Origin: Adiantum capillus-veneris
Lineage: Eukaryota; Streptophyta; Polypodiopsida; Polypodiales; Pteridaceae
DNA length: 64,000 nt
Reading direction: 5' to 3'
Assembly (NCBI GenBank): GCA_014529385.2
Contig: CM043942.1
Span: 28,699,469 to 28,763,468, forward strand
Each line of letters opens with the position of its first letter. The first letter of the stretch is position 1. The notes under the pieces are model-generated. The model was not told where the DNA came from. It saw nothing but the letters and a program-made list of their open reading frames with translations, and made no database searches. Both the position numbers and the translations under genes were made by a program. Positions 9,940-20,905 of this stretch are shown piece by piece.

Positions 9940-11775
9940 TAACCTTGAGATTATTTTTCAAAATTCTCAAAATGCCCTTTAACTTGTCTCTCACCTCTTT
10001 CACAAAATCTCTCTCTCTCTCTCTCAAGTATGCGTGCACACACACACACACATAGAGCTAAAACTTTATTTTTTTCTTTCTTTATTGAGAAATGTTTTTT
10101 CCTTAATAGAAGTTCATCCCTTACTCATCTTTCAATGGATTTTCTTTTTTTTAATGTTTTAATTGATGATTGGTTTTTCCTCAATAGAAGTTGATCCCTT
10201 TTAATCTTTCAATGGACTTTCTTGGCAATATAGTCCTCTGTAGTGAGGCTCAACCTTCATCCACATGCCATGCTTTAACAACACTTACCAATAGTTTGTG
10301 TTGCTTGATTCATATGCCTCCCCATTGTCAAACATTTTTTTAGCAATAACGTTCTTTAGACACTACTTTTAGCAATTTAGCGATGACACGGTCCTGCTTT
10401 TATATGCAGATTTTGTTTTTATGTCTTACAAAGGGCTTCCATTTGACCTTCAAAATCTCAACTATCAAAATTGACATAGTTACTACCCTTAGTGTGCCTA
10501 TAGCACTCTCAATCTCTCTCCCCAACCTCTGTCAAATCCATCGTCCATTGCTACCTTGTCAGTCCATCCCTCCTCTACAACCTGCTTCACTATACCTAAA
10601 CACCCTTTTTTCCAGTTGTACTTTTCATTCCGAAAGTTGCATACATGCTACTATAACATTTTTAAATTGCATACCTTGTACTATACTATAAGCCAACAAA
10701 GAGTATCTTCATGTGATTCCCTTTAATGAGACCTTTTGGCACACCTATTTAGGGTGTAATGTTTTCTCTCGTCGGTTTTTTTATTTCAAGAGCTCAATGC
10801 TTTAGTAGGGCCTTACGCAAGCCAAAAATCTCTCATTAAGTTTTTTTAATTTTTACATTTAAGAAAAGTTTGAACTTTGTGTAAATGAAAGATTGATGAT
10901 ATATTTATTGGTAAATCAACTTGTTGATTTTTTTGGCCTGCAGAAGGCTATAGTAGTGTGGGTGGATTTTTGGTGCAAATTGTGGACCGTGGATGTAAGT
11001 TGATCGGATAGAAGACACATGTACAATCTGTTTATTTTTTAATAATTTTTTCAAATTTTTGTGGAAGCTGTTGACATTTGTGTACCTCTTTCTTTTAAAA
11101 GGACCATTGAAAATTGGGTCACACACAATCTTTTTTGTCCTCTTCCACCTTTTTTTGGTTATTGTAGTTTGTAAACAAGTCCTTTTATTTAAGAGTATGG
11201 GCTCCATTTCATTAAAAATTTTGATATGCCAATCGATGTTGGGCATGTGTCCACTTTGCTTGAAAGTGAGGACCTTGTCTTTTTCTGCGGGTGTCGCTTT
11301 TGGTTGAAGATGGACGGCTCTCTACAACAGTGCAACTCAAAGCGTTCTTCCCTATGCATGCTTATAGTGCATTGAAAGCAGGCATGTTTCCAAGGTGATG
11401 TGCTATTGCAGGACCTTTTCCCGAGGTGAAGTAGTACAAAGAGTGGGTGCTTTAAGAGTTGTCGAAGCAAATGGGGGGAAGAGGAGACCGATGGTGGACA
11501 AGCCTACTGAAGAGAAAGCGGACTTCGATCTCAACACTATTTTCACCTAGATGTGCCAAACACTCACCCATACATGACGAGGTGAAGCAGTATTACAAAT
11601 GTCATTTTCCTTGGCCGAGCGTGCTCTGCACACTGTGTGAGTGGCAGGAGGAGTTGAAGGCGAGCGCATTACTGTCGGTTGTAGGGCAGGTTACCGCTGA
11701 AGGTAGGTTCCATAAGTGCTAGTGCCGAAGTTGAAACGTTTCCCGTACGTGCTCATGGCTATGAGCAAAACACCA
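9940..11775. other. no recognisable gene
   Basis: AT-rich sequence with only short frames that match nothing I recognise. It holds a diverged direct duplication of about 45 bp (10099-10146 and 10178-10222, around the shared words AATAGAAGTT and TCTTTCAATGGA) and short CT and CA runs near 10010-10050. The right part may be intron or upstream exon of the S1/zinc-knuckle locus. Confidence 0.5.
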
Positions 11776-12304
11776 TAGTGAGGAGCAATGTTCGTAGTCA
11801 TAGGCAGACTGAGGATGAACTTTTGGAGCTCTACTTTGTCCATCAAGCATGGGTGCAAGATGTCCGATCATATGGGGTATTTGTTCACAAAGAGGGTTTC
11901 TATAAGCAAGGATTGGTCCATGTCTCACAACTTAGTGAGCATGAGGTTTTGATTTCTAACTTTTCTCTTGATTGTAGAAGGGCTTGTAGTTGAGTGATAT
12001 GCGGAAGCAACATGGTTAGCTTGGGATCCTTAACACCTTCATGTTTGTCAGGTAACAGAGAGGGAGGACTCCTATGAGGAAAAGGTGCATGCGGGGAAGG
12101 TGAGCAAGTCTGGGTTAAGATAATGTCTTTGAAAGATGACTCCGGTAATTCAAGATTGGGTGCTCCTTGAAAGTGGTGTCCCAAATCACTAGTAAAGCTC
12201 TGGATCCCAGCAACGTAAAGCTTGATTAACAACCTAGAGGGAACCGACAAGAGCAAAAAAAGGTGAGTTTTTGTAGACTTGAGTTTATTGTTCTGTTTGT
12301 GTGT

Positions 12305-12660
12305 GCATTCTCCATACATACGGACGTAAGTACGTACACATGAACTTACATAGATATATACTAGAGGTTGGCCTACATACCTTGTACATGCTCACGTGCG
12401 CACATCCGCATGTCCATACATACACATGTACCCATCTGCCTACCTCCATACTTTCACAATTGCATACCTACATACGTGAATACGTATGCGCATACAGACA
12501 TATTGCATGTACATATGTATATACATACATACATTCATATAACTATACTTGTATTTACATTGTAGATGTATGTACAACTGCATACGTAGTATGTAAATAT
12601 GTATGCCCATAAATACACAGTGCATGTACACATATATACATACATATAACTCTATATGAC
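12305..12660. repeat. CATA/TACA-rich simple repeat
   Basis: A long degenerate tract of CATACATA, TACGTA and TATATACA words in the intron between S1 and zinc-knuckle blocks. It has no coding value; translated frames are rich in Tyr, His and Cys only because of composition. Confidence 0.8.
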
Positions 12661-13104
12661 AAAGCCAACATCTCTATATAGGGTTGTTTATACATACATA
12701 CAACTCTGTATGAAGATGTTAGTATGTCATTTGAATAACTCATGATCAGCGTGTGTGAGACTACTGTGGTGAAATAAACTCAAAATAGCTCATAAACATG
12801 GGTTTGCCAATGAATAAACATCATGTCTCTGCTTTAATTTACATTACCTGTTTAGAGTTTTCCATTTACTTTATGTTCACTTGTAGGTCACCTAGATGCA
12901 ATTTACAATGTGATATGCTCATGTTGTGGAGACCATGGTCATTTCAAAACAGAATGTTATGCCATAGGTGACAAGTCTTATGAACTTTTACTAGAGAAAG
13001 ATGATGATGTTGCAGACAGGGATTTTAATTACGCGATGATGCATTTTAATTATTGTTGTTATTATCACTATTTTTTTCATGTTAATAACATATCTAATGT
13101 CATG

Positions 13105-14385
13105 ACCTACGAAAACCGGTAGAAAACGTAGAACCGGCGGGACAACCAACAATCCCGGCAGGCCCGCCGGGTTTCATATAAAACCCGGCAGGTCCGGCGG
13201 GACAAGCAAGAATCCCGCCGGGACCGTCGTGTACCCCCTCCATATTTGGCGGCTCTATATAACCCTTCACATCACATCACATCACATCACCTCTTCCTCT
13301 AAATTTGGTCATCCTTTAAAATTTAGAAGAAAAACTAAATGTAAAAAAATGAATAGTCTTTTAAAAAAATTAAAACTTAATGTAACTCTGATCATGGATC
13401 ATTAGTTCTTTCTTTTTGGACTGAACTGATTCTTGAAAGGAGGTAGAAAGGTGAATCTTTGGGTCGGTATCTCTACATTTGGGATGGATTGATCTCATGT
13501 TTGGTTCACCGTTATATTTGCTAAATTGATTGCTATATTGATTAGAACTTCTATCATGGGTCATTAGTTCTTTTTTGGACTGAACTGATTCTTGAAAAGA
13601 GATAGAAAGGTGAATCTTTGGGTCGATATCTCTACTTTTGGGATGGACTGATTACATGTTTGATTCACCGCCGGTGTATTTGCTTGCTATTCCGATTAGA
13701 GCTCCAATCATGGGTCATTAGTTCTTTTTTGGACTGGACTGATTCATGAAAGGAGGTAGAAAGGTGAATCTTTGGGTCGATATCTCTACTTTTGGGATGG
13801 ACTGATCACATGTTTGATTCACTGCTGTATTTGCTTGCTATTCCGATTAGAGCTCCAATCATGGGTCATTAGTTCTTTTTTGGACTGGACTGATTCATGA
13901 AAGGAGGTAGGAAGGTGAATCTTTGGGTCGATATCTCTACTTTTGGGACGGACTAATCACATGTTTGATTCACCGCTGTATTTGCTTGCTATTTCGATTA
14001 GAGCTCCAATCATGGGTCATTAGTTCTTTTTTGGACTGGACTGATTCATGAAAGGAGGTAGGAAGGTGAATCTTTGGGTTGATATCTTTACTTTTGGGAT
14101 GGACTGATCACATATTTGATTCATCGTTGTATTTGGTTGCTCATGTTTGAGTAGATTGAGGTTTATTCCCTTCAGGCTTCACTACTACGCTTATGTGTGA
14201 TATTGATTATAACACTAATGTTTGGTTTGAATAATACTTGAAAGAAGAGATAACATATTGAGCTACAGCGGGCCCGACGGGCAAATAGCTTTACCCGGCG
14301 TGACCGCCGGGAAGATTCACTAGCCCGGCGGGCCAACTAATTAGCCCGGCAGGCTACGAGCCGGTCTCTAGGTCTCCCTGGAGGT
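13105..14385. mobile_element. possible non-autonomous DNA element with CCGGCGGG-rich borders
   Basis: The left border (13105-13245) and right border (14265-14385) are GC-rich and full of CCGGCGGG, CCCGGCAGG and similar words, unlike the AT-rich surroundings. The outer ends form a weak inverted repeat: GACCTACGAAAACCGG on the left against GACCTAGAGACCGG read back from the right. The core is a minisatellite. No clear target duplication was found and nothing is encoded. It lies in an intron of the S1/zinc-knuckle locus. Confidence 0.4.
13386..14150. repeat. minisatellite, five copies of about 151-162 bp
   Basis: The word ATTAGTTCTTT recurs near 13401, 13563, 13717, 13868 and 14019, each time followed by GGACTG-ACTGATTC, AGGTGAATCTTTGGGT and GATATCTCTAC. 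Periods are about 162, 154, 151 and 151 bp. The three right-hand copies are the most alike, so expansion was probably sequential. Confidence 0.9.
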
Positions 14386-14799
14386 CAAAAAAGATGAATT
14401 TCAATTAATAAAATATTTGTTATTTTGCATTTCTATTGTTATTAACCTAAATTATAGTGTGATCACGTGATTTTGAAATCCCTGGTTGCAGAGCAGCTCA
14501 CCAAGCTTAATGAATCTTTAGGGATCTGCAGAGGCTAGAATGCAACAAGGTTTTGGAAGAGGGCAAGCGATGGTAATTCCAGCATGGATGACACACAGAA
14601 TCGCGGAAAAGGGTGGTCTTGAGCTTGCCAGTGAAGTAGAGAGAAAGTTGAAGAAGGAGAAGAAGAGGAAGGCATCGAAGCTATCTTATAGTGTGAACAA
14701 CAGTTGAGGAAAAATGAAGAAAGAAAAGAAGGATAAGCATCACAAAAAGGATCAGAGAAGCCATAAAGAGGAAAAAAAGTTGAAAAAGTAGGGCAAGGA

Positions 14800-15110
14800 A
14801 AAGAGATGAAGTAAAGACATTACCCTAAAGATGAGCTAACAAATTTTGGTGGAGCATAGTGAGGGAAGGCCATTTTGAGGGCAATGTGACACATTCCACA
14901 TGCTATCACATGTTCCTATATATTAACAAGTCACTATGATCAGGGGTGATTTTACAAACTATGGCTCTCAGCATGTTGAATCTAGTAACGCCCATGTGGC
15001 TATGTGATGTACTACTACTAATGCCACAATTCACAGGAAGCTTCCAATAGCTTCCCACAATTATTCCCACATTGTGAATTACAACAACATCATGAGGTTT
15101 TGAGGGTGAG
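14800..15110. other. no recognisable gene
   Basis: Short frames only; flanking sequence between the zinc-knuckle pseudogene and a fold-back repeat. Confidence 0.4.
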
Positions 15111-15212
15111 CACCGCACACCTGGCTAAGTGTGGTTGGGGGCAGGGGTTGCCGGCCCCGGTAAGGGGGCTGGCAGTCCCTGCCCCCAAGCACACCTAAGT
15201 AGGTGTGCGGTG
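15111..15212. mobile_element. 102-bp fold-back element (MITE-like)
   Basis: Left and right halves are near-perfect inverted copies. Both ends read CACCGCACACCT inward, and both arms contain TTGGGGGCAGGG and a GCCGGCCCC/GCCAGCCCC core, leaving almost no loop. The RNA or single strand would form a long hairpin. No coding capacity. Confidence 0.8.
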
Positions 15213-16611
15213 TCGAGCCTGCAGAAGCTTATGATGTTGAACAGTTTGGGAAAAACCGGAGAAAGAGGATCTCCTTCCTAAAAGGGAAGAGGTCTGAAAC
15301 TTCTTGTGCAATGTATGATTGCTTTCGTTATCTTTTACGCACTTGTTATGTGCATGCCATACCCTTTCTTAAGACCCCATGTAAAGTAACCAATAGTCTA
15401 GTATTTCCAAAATGTTGGGCCTTTGAAAAAGCCAAGAGTTGGAAGATTGTTTACTGAGGAAAACTTAATGGTTATTGAGATATTTGTAAGCTTTGCTTTC
15501 GCCTTGAGGTATTATGAAGTTATGGTTGACCAGTGAGAAATATGGGATGGGTGGAGAAAAGTTGATTTCCTTATTGGATATAAACATTTCTAGACAAAAT
15601 ATGCAAGAGAGCAGAGTAATGATCCACATGATCGGAGGCAAACAAGCTTCAGAGGACTGGTTTAGAACAATACATAACATCCTGTAATAAGTAAAGCCGA
15701 GGAGTAAGAGTGGTTTCTCTACCAAGTAGATAACTTGTAATCCTTTGACCCTCAAGGCTCGGTCTGAGCTCGAGGATTGGTTATATTTCTGTTCTTAATA
15801 CTATCCACTCACAGTTGTGAGTTTTGCAAAAATATATATATATATGTAAAGAGCTAAACAACTAGATGCACACGGAAATGAAGGGTGAGCACCCATACAC
15901 ACACGATATGGGAGTCCATGTGTGTGTTTGTGCTGAAAGATTTCAAATCTATATTTATAAGATGTTTACTCTCCCTTCATTAACCTGAATAGATATAGAT
16001 TCCCTCAATACCAAGGAGATCCTCCCTTCAAAAGACAAATTTGAACCTCAGTCGTTGCAGCTACGTGCTCATCATCCGATTGGTGTATGCCAGCTCAGCA
16101 TATGCAGGCGTTATCTGATATGGCTAGCCATTAGTTTAAAAAAAGGGTGCCTACACCCTGCTCTCAAATCTACACGTGTGTTGGCTCATTTGCATACATA
16201 CCCACCTTCTCCTGTCTTCGACATCCTGCTCCCCCCTTTGTCCACCTCATTGCGTTACTTGCATGACTCCTCCCTCCATTTCACTATGTTTTGACACTTG
16301 GCTATAGCTCCTCCCTTCCCTTCCATTCTTCAATATTCTAAAGAATCCACGGAGATTCCACTTAATAAGCTCCTCTAAAACATTTGAGCAACATATTTGG
16401 GCATGCATTACAATTGAATGTTCATCTTTGCTTGTCTATATAAATCTCATATTGAGGGTAGCAGTAAAAAGAAACGTCAAAGCACACATTCTTCCTTTAT
16501 GAATTTTCTTTAGATTCCTATGAACAACATTACATACTCAAAGCATACGAATTTCAATGTTTTAATTTTTAAACATTAAAAAAAATCAAAATTTTATGAA
16601 CCTAAACAAGT
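15213..16611. other. no recognisable gene
   Basis: AT-rich sequence with frames under 100 codons that I cannot assign, and a short (TA)n run near 15830-15845. Confidence 0.4.
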
Positions 16612-16893
16612 GTGATTGTATTTTGCATACAAGCCAAATGGATCTCCACCCAAAGATCATTAGAAGCTTTTTCAAACACACACATCATCATTCAATCGTT
16701 GAATATCGTCTCGTTCAATAAACACATACGAAAGATAGCAAAAAATTCTACATTGATGGCATCTCATGTTCTATGCTTGCAAGAGATAAGACTAACAACG
16801 AACTTCCCACATGCCTTGCTACGCTTCTTGCATCACCGATTCAATGCAAATATAGGTGTATCAAATTTGCACCAAAAACATTTGCCCACTTGA
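16612..16893 (+). pseudogene. endonuclease/exonuclease/phosphatase-like fragment
   Basis: A 93-codon frame contains SLNIVSFNKHIRKIAKNS and SHVLCLQEIRLT. The N-X-(10-40)-CLQE arrangement marks the first catalytic part of the EEP/AP-endonuclease fold used by LINE-type and some helicase-type transposons. Downstream (to about 17150) scattered, frame-broken words remain. The rest of the element is not identifiable. A chance frame remains possible. Confidence 0.4.
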
Positions 16894-17810
16894 GTTATGG
16901 GCATGTGGCTTGTCCAGGGGTGGAGATATTGCATGCTACCTTTTCAACACCCGTAACTTTTCCACTCCACACTCCTACATCCTTATGGAGGCCACCACCG
17001 TGAATCTTCACCTTGTTTAATTTATTCATATAAAGGTTAAAGTTTTGGAAGCCTAAATCCCTTGTGGAAATCCTATTGACTGGGCCTACTTATTTGATAA
17101 GTTTTTGAAATTATTGTCACCATACACAAACAACTCCCAGGAAATATTTTAAAAATGAAAAAATGTCTACAAATGTTGATAGAGGGATTTGAGTATACAA
17201 ACGCAGAAGGGGGTCAAGTTGACTATACAAACACCGAAGAATAAATTCTTGTAGATAGGGAGCTAGTTTAGTGCTACAAGGTCCGTAGATAGGGGTTTTC
17301 TTATGTATGGTTGCACACAGGTGGCGTCGTCTATAGGTACAAGTGAATCGCTTGGAAGTTTAATTAACAATAACAATATATTAGAGTTAGGAGCCCCTCC
17401 CCTCCTCCTCGCTCCACGCTTAGACCTTGAAATGTAGCTTAATGTTGTCTTAATGATACAAGCACTTGCCACTATTGTCAACCAAACCCATCCCCATTTT
17501 GGCCTTGAATAATTACACGCATGAAGAAAAATTTGGCAATACAATCTCAGCAATACAAAGGGCACACAAAAGGCCCCACTTTATGAGGGGATGTCATCAA
17601 ATTATGACACAAAAAATGGTGTAGAATGATACACCTTATTCCTGGGTATGAGGGCACTTCCCTTCAATTCCCCTATATCTTTTGTGGTCGCTATCAGCTA
17701 GATTTGATTGAAGAGCATCATTTAGAATGTCTATCCCTTGTACTATGTATATAACAACCTGATTGTGGCTACAATTTAGTTTAAGATAAAGATGAGCTTG
17801 TCAAAAAAGA

Positions 17811-18018
17811 CATGGGTAGGTGGCCAAAACGCTCTTTTCATTTCTTTTTACAGGAATCTTCAGAGATGCTTTTTTGAGAATTAGGATAAAAGGGGGTTGG
17901 GGGGGGTCGTATGTGCGCTAAGCATGGCGCTTGGAGAAGACAGGGAGAGGGTCTTGACGCGTATGGCCGAAGACAAACCAGCTTCGGTGTATTTTAACTG
18001 GATGAAATCTTGATATAT
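17811..18018 (+). repeat. dispersed repeat R, copy 1
   Basis: Shares with copy 2 (19057-19284) the words GGCCAAAACGCTCTTTTCATTT, GAGAAGACA, GTCTTGACGCGT and GAAATCTTGATAT in the same order and spacing. Copies 1 and 2 are direct repeats 1.25 kb apart. Confidence 0.8.
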
Positions 18019-18227
18019 GCGGGGGTTTTCAAATCTTTATTCCTTTTCGACAATCGAGATCTATTTTTTAGCGCTTAACACAGATTACATCGCAAAACAA
18101 GGAGATTATGTCTAAAAATAATGAAGGCCAAAGGGGAAGAGGGCACGTGGAGGAAGAAGAAGAGAGTTTTAACCTCGTAGGAAACTATGTCAAGAGACCT
18201 TAAAGATCTGGCCGACGAAGAGAGTTG

Positions 18228-18231
<4 letters not shown>

Positions 18232-18268
<37 letters not shown>
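18232..18268 (+). repeat. (GA)n microsatellite
   Basis: About 18 uninterrupted GA units. Confidence 0.95.
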
Positions 18269-18270
<2 letters not shown>

Positions 18271-18520
18271 CTTATGGATTTAGAGCCAACACCCCTAAAA
18301 TTTCAAAAATTCCAAAGGCAACATGACCAACTCTAGTTGTACGATCTTCTATTGATAGCTAAAAATTTTCCTATCTTTGAAGATTTAGTCTTGCAACCGG
18401 AGTATTTTGGAAATTGCAGGTAATTTGAATGCAATTTTGGGAATTTATGAGAGGCGAACATCTGTCTGCGGATGATTTTTGGCCCGGTCGTGGATGGCGA
18501 CAGACGGCGACGCTGGGAAG

Positions 18521-18524
<4 letters not shown>

Positions 18525-18599
<75 letters not shown>
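18525..18599 (+). repeat. (GA)n microsatellite
   Basis: About 37 uninterrupted GA units. Frames through it translate as Arg-Glu or Ser-Leu repeats and are not genes. Confidence 0.95.
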
Positions 18600-18604
<5 letters not shown>

Positions 18605-19056
18605 TCTCTCAGCACGGAGGCAGAGCGAGAGGAGAGTTTTTCTTTGGTCGCCTTTGAAGGCATGCATATTCTGTGCGTGTGGTCAGCGCAATGAACTTGT
18701 AATGGTGCAGTCAAGCGCAGCCTTGCCCAATGCCCTGGCGCATGATAGGAACCTGCAGAAGCGAAGGGGTGGAGGGCAGGAATTCGTCCGCGTCACAGCA
18801 TCAAAGCATTGCTGATAAAGGCAACAAAGGAAGCAACGATGCGGATTGTGCGAGAGGCGCAGGTTGTGAGGCAGTAAGATGCGACGCGAAGAAGAGGGAA
18901 AGGGGAGGGTGGTCTTTGGCTCCACAATGGCAGTGGTGAGGGCGGACACAGCGTGGGAAGCAAGAAGGACAAACTTTTGCTTTTGCAAAGAGGAGTCAGA
19001 GGGAATCTTTCGACTTAATTTATTAATCAAATGTCGAGTAGGTCAAATGTCGAGTA

Positions 19057-19420
19057 GGTCGCTGTCGCCAAAACATTCTTTTCATTTCCTTTTGTAAGAA
19101 TCTTTGGAGATACTTTTGTGAAAATCAGGGTAAAAGCTAGACCAAGTGGAAATGGGGGTGGGGGGGATTGGGTCATATGGGCATTGAGCATGGCACGTGG
19201 AGAAGACATGGAGAAGGTCTTGACGCGTCTTGACATGGAGAAGACAGCTCCAGTGTATTTAAATCAGTTGAAATCTTGATATGTCGGTTAGATTTTGAGC
19301 TTGCCTTGAAGAAAGCCGATATATTTCCAAAAAATTTAGTGTGATTGCCGACAAAAGCTTCAAAATTTCACCTAAAAATCGAGAAAACCTGAAGTGTGCT
19401 CTTATTTTTTTTTTGGGAAA
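19057..19420 (+). repeat. dispersed repeat R, copy 2
   Basis: The left part matches copy 1 and the right part (GAGCTTGCCTTGAAGAAA, CAAAAGCTTCAAAATTT, CTTATTTT) matches copy 3 at 20738. It is the longest copy and bridges the other two. Confidence 0.75.
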
Positions 19421-19924
19421 ATTGCTTAAATACCCCTAGTAATTTGTGGAAATCCCCAAAATGCCCGTCAAATTTTTGAAATTTGAGGGGTATTTTGGAC
19501 ATTAAAAATATATTTTGGCTGGGTGGGTTGGCACGTGGAGACAAAGGCGGCGTGTTTTGACGACAGACGTCATGATGGAGGGTGCAGCGCGGAGCCGAAG
19601 GAACACGGGCGGGCGAGGGTGGGCTTCTCACAGTGGTGCAGGTGCGGAGGCAATCTCTGGCGCGAGGCCGCTCAGAGACAAGGCTCGAGATGCGCCGACA
19701 ACATCTCTCTCTCTCTCTCTCTCCTTCAGCTTCGACGCTGCGCAGAGAGGGGAATCTGCTTCGTGAGCTTGAGAACAATCGTCTGCGTACTCTTGAGGCT
19801 TCGGTATGTCGTAGGAGGGAGAATTAGAGCATGTTGCAGTCTCGACTGTTCTTGCAGCAACTCCGCTTGGGGAACAGGGGGTCACAAAAGTCTCTCTATA
19901 GCAGGAGAGGCGATGCTGGAAAAA

Positions 19925-19946
19925 GGGGGGGGGGGGGGGGGGGGGC
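19925..19946 (+). repeat. poly-G run of 22
   Basis: Uninterrupted G tract. As with 9901-9920, its length may be unreliable in an assembly. Confidence 0.9.
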
Positions 19947-20217
19947 ACGGGTGGCTTGCGAAGCAGAGCAAGTGAGCATGTGCATCGGGTTTAACTGAGG
20001 GGCTAGGTTTAATGGTTAAAGTGTAGGAGAATATCCTTGACAAATTAATTAATGAAATGCAAATTAGAGCCAATAATATATGGAAGCATACCTAGTAGCG
20101 GCAACATAAAGGTGGGAACAAGTGTACAATTTTATTTACCTTGAGAGAAGTATGGGGTACCCAATCACGTTAAAGATTTTATTGAGAAGAATCATCAAAG
20201 ATCCCCGGGCGGGCTCG

Positions 20218-20345
20218 CAGGCGCGATGCTGTGTAGGAAAGAGGGGGGGACACTGTGACGAAGCAAGAGGCACGATGCTGCGTAGGAAAGAGGGAGGGAG
20301 GTTGCCCCGAAGCAGGAGGCAGCGACGAAGTAGGGACGAAGCAAG
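20218..20345 (+). repeat. short degenerate direct repeats
   Basis: GATGCTGYGTAGGAAAGAGGG occurs twice (about 20225 and 20275), with related GAAGCAAGAG and GACGAAG words around it. GC-rich and without a long frame. Confidence 0.55.
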
Positions 20346-20439
20346 AGTGGAGGCGAGGACGATGCAAGGCAAGGAACCCATGTGTTTTTTTATAAAATTA
20401 ACCAATCCTCATCAAATGCAGCGTCGAGTGCACAGGCAT

Positions 20440-20590
20440 CCTAGCTAGGTGAGCTCGTGAGTAGTCAAAGCTCCCATTGTCTCAGGTTCGAAACTTCAAC
20501 ACCTCCGTTTTAGATGAGGTTCTCCGTAGGAGGAAAGTACTGGATTCAAGGGAATCTGATAAGAAATTGAATATAATAAAAAGAGAGCCA
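20440..20590 (+). other. possible tRNA-derived SINE head
   Basis: AGGTTCGAAAC near 20482 fits a pol III B box, and TAGCTAGGTGAGCTCG about 40 bp upstream is a loose A box. An A-rich end follows near 20575. No second copy was noticed in the window and no cloverleaf was checked. Confidence 0.25.
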
Positions 20591-20737
20591 ATAAGTAGTA
20601 GGGTAGAGAAATAGTGATTTTGAATAACAAAACAAAAATATATTATAATCTCTTCTCATAACCAGTGGTCAAACTATATTCATTGCACTAAGAATATGAT
20701 GGCTCTTCTTGTGGAGCATCTTAGTGTTAGAAAAAAA

Positions 20738-20905
20738 CTGGGGTGCAGTGTATTTTAACCGGGTGAAATCATAAAATCCCGTGAGCTTGCCTTGAAGAAA
20801 ACCGGTGAATTTACACAAGTTTTAGTGTTAATACCGGCAAAAGCTTCAAATTTTGACCTAAAAACCGGTAGAATTTCAAGTTTGCCCTTATTTTCTTCGT
20901 TTAGA
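20738..20905 (+). repeat. dispersed repeat R, copy 3
   Basis: Matches the right half of copy 2: GTGTATTTTAACCGGGTGAAATC, GAGCTTGCCTTGAAG, GGCAAAAGCTTCAAATTTT, GCCCTTATTTTC. Confidence 0.7.

Larger units (their letters stand above)
11776..14790 (+). pseudogene. S1 RNA-binding / CCHC zinc-knuckle gene (ZCCHC17-like), decayed, introns kept
   Basis: Four exon-like blocks are visible. (a) 11776-11945: start of an S1 domain (YGVFVHKEGF, KQGLVHVSQLSEHEV) ending at a GT donor. (b) 12052-12262: the second half of S1 (GEQVWVKIMSLKDDSG, then in a shifted frame KIGCSLKVVSQITSKALDPSN), with AG acceptor and GTGAG donor. (c) about 12887-13041: zinc knuckle CSCCGDHGHFKTEC followed by SYELLLEKDDD. (d) about 14492-14790: GFGRGQAMVIPAWMT and a lysine-rich tail. 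S1, one CCHC knuckle and a basic tail in this order are known from ZCCHC17/pNO40, a nucleolar RNA-binding protein. A frameshift near 12143, a stop shortly after LDPSN, and stops in (d) indicate a pseudogene. No first exon was found. Retained introns mean it is a DNA-level duplicate or the decayed gene itself, not a retrocopy. Confidence 0.65.

Noticed and set aside
10905-11246. 113-codon minus-strand frame rich in Lys, Thr and Asn
   Set aside because: AT-rich composition, no recognisable domain, no supporting neighbours or splice signals.
12301-12743. Tyr/His/Cys-rich frames on both strands
   Set aside because: Produced by CATA/TACA simple sequence in an intron-like stretch; both strands are open for the same compositional reason.
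17263-17565. 100-codon minus-strand frame next to the EEP-like fragment
   Set aside because: No motif, wrong strand for the EEP fragment, and no splice or repeat context to support it.
18333-18694. Open frames of Ser-Leu or Arg-Glu repeats across GA/CT arrays (also at 36380-36638, 41760-42035, 42501-42704, 44102-44464, 46464-46794)
   Set aside because: They are translations of dinucleotide repeats in all frames and have no other gene signals.
19368-20448. Overlapping frames of 80-150 codons on both strands in GC-richer sequence
   Set aside because: Several mutually overlapping frames with low-complexity content and no motifs; typical of GC-rich non-coding sequence.
20480-20495. GGTTCGAAAC as evidence for a tRNA gene
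   Set aside because: The B-box-like word is present, but no acceptor stem or anticodon arm could be drawn around it. Kept only as a weak SINE-like note.
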